Assembly (NCBI GenBank): GCA_964576365.1
Contig: CAZNUT010000046.1
Coordinates: 1 to 7,542, forward strand
Length of the DNA stretch: 7,542 bases
Origin: CAZMJG01 sp964576365
GTDB taxonomy: Bacteria > Patescibacteriota > Microgenomatia > UBA1406 > GWC2-37-13
Reading direction: 5' to 3'
In this document: one piece after another, positions 6,015 to 7,542 of the stretch
Layout of the letters: every line of letters starts with the position of its first letter
Position numbering within the stretch: the first letter of the stretch is position 1
Position numbers and translations under genes: made by a program
Notes under the pieces: model-generated
The model's database searches: none
Told to the model about the DNA's origin: nothing
Seen by the model: only the letters and a program-made list of their open reading frames with translations

Positions 6015-6647
6015 TTACACTTTCAGTTTGTCGGGATTGGAGGATATGATTTCTTTTCCTTTCACCTTTCCTTCGGAGTCAATATCGTAGACGTATACCT
6101 CACCTGTGCCGATTTCAATCTTTGGTATATCTTCATCGGAAATATGTTCCAGATATTTCACCAGCGCTCGAAGACTATTGCCATGCGCGGCTATGAGGAT
6201 GTTTTTTCCTTGCTTGAGAAGAGGTTCAATAGCTTTTTCATAGTATGGAATGACTCGTGCATAGACATCTTTGAGTGATTCACCATTTGGGATAGGATAA
6301 TCCCAACTTCTTCTCCACTTCATAAACTGTTCTTCTCCATATTCTTCTTTCACTTTCCATTTATTTTTTCCGGCAAGATCGCCATAGTGGCGTTCTTTGA
6401 TTTGGGAAGCGATAGTGACAGGAATATCCTGCCAGTTATTTTTTACTTTTATTTCTTCGTAGGTTTGCTGTGCACGTTTGAGATCAGAGACAAAGACCTG
6501 ATCTGGCTTCAGATCACGCAATACATCAGCGGCTTTTTGCGCCTCTTCACGACCTTTTACATTTAGGTCAATATCAGTCCAGCCTGTCCAAAGGCCAAGA
6601 TCGTTCCATTCAGACTTTCCATGACGGATGAGAATAAGGTTTGACAT
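6015..6647 (-). CDS. gpmA: 2,3-bisphosphoglycerate-dependent phosphoglycerate mutase, short form
   Basis: It interconverts 3- and 2-phosphoglycerate in lower glycolysis through a phosphohistidine. The 210 residues show LIRHG with the phospho-accepting His9 (Arg8 beside it), FTGWxDxDL-like WTGWTDIDL (20-28), LKRA (Arg58), KERHYG with the proton donor Glu85, WRRSWD (111-116) and AAHGNSLRALVKYL with the second catalytic His155. These and the IGTGEVYVYD end place it with GpmA and not with generic histidine phosphatases. It is about 40 residues shorter than E. coli GpmA: the segment between WRR and the ESL helix is cut to DYPIPNG, and the C-terminal tail is short. Residue 11 is Lys where the usual motif has Glu (RHGE). 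The start is the ATG 9 nt after a perfect -10, with no Shine-Dalgarno. It converges on the M20 peptidase gene. Confidence 0.92.
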   Translation of the reverse strand: MSNLILIRHGKSEWNDLGLWTGWTDIDLNVKGREEAQKAADVLRDLKPDQVFVSDLKRAQQTYEEIKVKNNWQDIPVTIASQIKERHYGDLAGKNKWKVKEEYGEEQFMKWRRSWDYPIPNGESLKDVYARVIPYYEKAIEPLLKQGKNILIAAHGNSLRALVKYLEHISDEDIPKIEIGTGEVYVYDIDSEGKVKGKEIISSNPDKLKV

Positions 6648-6656
6648 ATGGATGTT

Positions 6657-6662
6657 ATTATA
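6657..6662 (-). promoter_or_regulatory. -10 element (TATAAT) of the phosphoglycerate mutase gene
   Basis: On the minus strand a perfect TATAAT (6662 down to 6657) ends 9 nt before the ATG at 6647, so the message should start within a few bases of the ATG. The 9 nt between (AACATCCAT) contain no ribosome binding site. No good -35 lies 16-18 bp upstream (GTCCCT at 17 bp). Confidence 0.5.
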
Positions 6663-6710
6663 CAGTACTTTAGCTCTTCAGGGACTTAGCAATTCAGCCC
6701 GTTAGTTAGT

Positions 6711-6745
6711 TTATAAAGTTTTTAAAGTTATAAAGTTTATAAAGT
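6711..6745. repeat. Short tandem repeat, four units of TTATAAAGT
   Basis: Four consecutive 8-9 bp units: TTATAAAGT (6711-6719), TTTTAAAGT (6720-6728), TATAAAGT (6729-6736) and TTATAAAGT (6737-6745). They lie about 50-100 bp upstream of the phosphoglycerate mutase start, where an activator array or UP-type AT-rich DNA could act, but replication slippage in AT-rich spacer DNA explains them equally well. The rest of this 295-nt spacer (6648-6942) shows no gene. Confidence 0.55.
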
Positions 6746-6758
6746 AGCTCGTTAGGTC

Positions 6759-6780
6759 TAGTTAATAGTGAAAAGATAAT
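6759..6780. repeat. 22-bp intergenic repeat, copy 2
   Basis: It begins TAGTTAATAGTGAAAAG and matches 2279-2300 at 19 of 22 positions. It follows a CGTTAG word (6750-6755), another of which is at 6700-6705; similar words precede AT tracts at 94-99 and, as CGTTGG, at 2097-2102. Confidence 0.35.
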
Positions 6781-6942
6781 GGGTAAAAATCTGTTTGTAA
6801 AGTGAGTGAGTTAGAAGTTCAGAGTGATAGACCAGTCAGTAGGTGGGATTGGAGGTGTTCAGTTAAAAGAAGTGTTTGTTTATTATAGAGAGATTATTTT
6901 GAGAATAGATTTATTGTGTCGACAACAAGAAATATACAATAT

Positions 6943-7194
6943 TTATTTGCTCATAAACTCTTCAAGTGTTTCGGATGGGATTACTCCTGTTATCTTTAAT
7001 TCATGAACTGTTTTCCGAGTTGAGCGTAATAAAGAACGGGGCAGTTTTCCATCAGGATTTATTATGTCATTTAGCACATAATAAAAAGAATCTTCGCCTA
7101 AAATATCTACACATATTCCTTGCAAGGGTGTTTGATCTGCATAGTGTTTAGTGCTGAGTGTATCTCCAATTTTATACTTAGGTGATTTATCCAT
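6943..7194 (-). CDS. Small hypothetical protein, 83 residues
   Basis: I do not recognise this protein. From the ATG at 7194 it has 83 residues; an in-frame TTG three codons upstream (7203) is possible but less likely. The sequence is mixed in charge with no signal peptide, membrane segment or cysteine cluster (one Cys). Residues 6-42 (YKIGDTLS, then GICVDILGEDSFYYVL) alternate like short beta strands, as in small SH3-like barrels; residues 52-83 look helical (LPRSLLRSTR, PSETLEEFMSK). Codon use looks natural, and the protein reads as folded. There is no Shine-Dalgarno, and only a poor -10 candidate (TATTGC ending 10 nt upstream). It is on the same strand as the mutase gene, 295 nt away, so probably separate. 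The stop codon overlaps a small AAATAT/ATATTT hairpin (6930-6944) with no T-run. Confidence 0.6.
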   Translation of the reverse strand: MDKSPKYKIGDTLSTKHYADQTPLQGICVDILGEDSFYYVLNDIINPDGKLPRSLLRSTRKTVHELKITGVIPSETLEEFMSK

Positions 7195-7276
7195 ATATAG
7201 CAATGCAATAATTGATATATTTTATCATATATTTATACACATGTAACAGTTTTAAATAGAAATCCAGAATTTTTTT

Positions 7277-7319
7277 AAAAAACATTTGATATATCGTAAT
7301 TGATCCAGAATAAATGTTT
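7277..7319 (-). terminator. AT-rich terminator-like hairpin for the partial surface-protein gene
   Basis: On the minus strand AAACATTT (7319-7312) pairs with AAATGTTT (7287-7280) across a 24-nt loop, and the 3' arm runs into a T6 stretch. It starts about 8 nt past the TAA at 7328. The stem is 8 bp with only one G-C pair and the loop is long, so it would be a weak terminator; the adjacent TTTTTTAAAAAA (7271-7282) is a palindrome that could also matter. Confidence 0.3.
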
Positions 7320-7327
7320 ATGTGATA

Positions 7328-7542
7328 TTAAGGAATTGGTGTTGGTGTTGGTGTGTTGGTTGGGGTCGGGGAAGGAGTAAATGTAGGCGTCGGTGTAGAG
7401 GTCGGGCAGGTACCAGTTGCGCTCACCCAGCTTGTGGAGTGGGAATCTGTCCCATACGCATCCTCAGCTCGTACTCGACAGGTCAGACTTGCACCATCAG
7501 CAGGTGTTGGAGCTCCATAACAAGGAAAATCTCCATAAGGAT
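7328..7542 (-). CDS. Partial secreted or surface protein: Fn3-like end plus Thr-Pro-rich tail
   Basis: Only the last 70 residues are in the window; the 5' part lies beyond the right edge, so there is no start here. Residues 1-45 (CRVRAEDAYGTDSHSTSWVSATGTC) resemble the last strands of a fibronectin type III or Ig-like extracellular domain with a Cys pair. Residues 46-70 are a low-complexity tail of TP repeats (PTSTPTPTFTPSPTPTNTP, then TPTPIP) that ends at TAA. Such tails are typical linkers or wall-spanning stalks in secreted bacterial proteins. It is unusual that nothing follows the tail: no membrane helix, sorting motif or further domain is seen in any frame before the AT-rich spacer. A broken gene or a free C-terminal stalk are both possible. 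Confidence 0.75.
   Translation of the reverse strand, partial: PYGDFPCYGAPTPADGASLTCRVRAEDAYGTDSHSTSWVSATGTCPTSTPTPTFTPSPTPTNTPTPTPIP

Noticed and set aside
6003..6278. Plus-strand frame of 91 residues opposite the phosphoglycerate mutase gene
   Set aside because: It is antisense to well-conserved mutase coding sequence, with no family similarity of its own.
6711..6745. CRISPR-like or iteron array
   Set aside because: The units are only 8-9 bp, contiguous and without spacers, and no cas or replication gene is nearby; it is a simple tandem repeat.
6930..6944. AAATAT/ATATTT hairpin as terminator of the small hypothetical gene
   Set aside because: The stem is only 6 A-T pairs, it overlaps the stop codon, and no T-run follows.

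Overview
The window is an AT-rich stretch of bacterial DNA. It most resembles a metagenome-assembled scaffold from the Candidate Phyla Radiation (Patescibacteria, possibly Microgenomates-like). That placement is inferred from several traits seen together: a surface hydrolase ending in a single dockerin-like EF-hand loop, a second surface protein with a Thr-Pro tail, shortened or divergent versions of housekeeping enzymes, no Shine-Dalgarno sequence before any gene, and a run of exactly 100 N that looks like a scaffolding placeholder. TGA is used as a stop (M20 peptidase gene), so the TGA-to-glycine code of Gracilibacteria/SR1 is not indicated. I cannot name a species.

Layout from left to right. 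Positions 1-187 hold a GC-rich inverted repeat and then an AT-rich repeat tract. A secreted TIM-barrel glycoside hydrolase follows on + (188-1885). Next is a gene-free stretch of about 760 nt (1886-2644) carrying several short repeats. tgt (tRNA-guanine transglycosylase, +) begins at 2645 and runs into the N gap (3733-3832). rpe (ribulose-phosphate 3-epimerase family, -) emerges from the other side of the gap, so the two genes are tail to tail and both lack their 3' ends. rpe and an M20 metallopeptidase (+, 4477-5823) are divergent, only 18 bp apart, with overlapping -10 elements. A 191-nt spacer with a second copy of a 27-bp repeat separates the peptidase from a convergent phosphoglycerate mutase (-, 6015-6647). 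Then come an AT-rich repeat-bearing spacer, a small unknown gene (-, 6943-7194), and the C-terminal end of a secreted-type protein (-, 7328 to the window edge).

The genes do not form one pathway. Phosphoglycerate mutase belongs to lower glycolysis, the Rpe-like protein to the pentose-phosphate branch, Tgt to tRNA modification, and the peptidase to peptide turnover; the outer two genes encode extracellular products. Most are apparently single-gene transcription units.

The most notable signals are: (1) -10 hexamers placed 6-13 nt before the start codons of five genes with no ribosome binding site, predicting leaderless or near-leaderless mRNAs; (2) a compact bidirectional promoter between rpe and the peptidase gene; (3) an Rpe homologue in which the first metal-ligand His is Gln; (4) a Tgt with a changed substrate-recognition loop and an insertion of roughly 25 residues; and (5) a shared set of short repeats confined, as far as I can see, to the spacers. 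I saw no CRISPR array, transposase, tRNA, rRNA or recognisable defence system.
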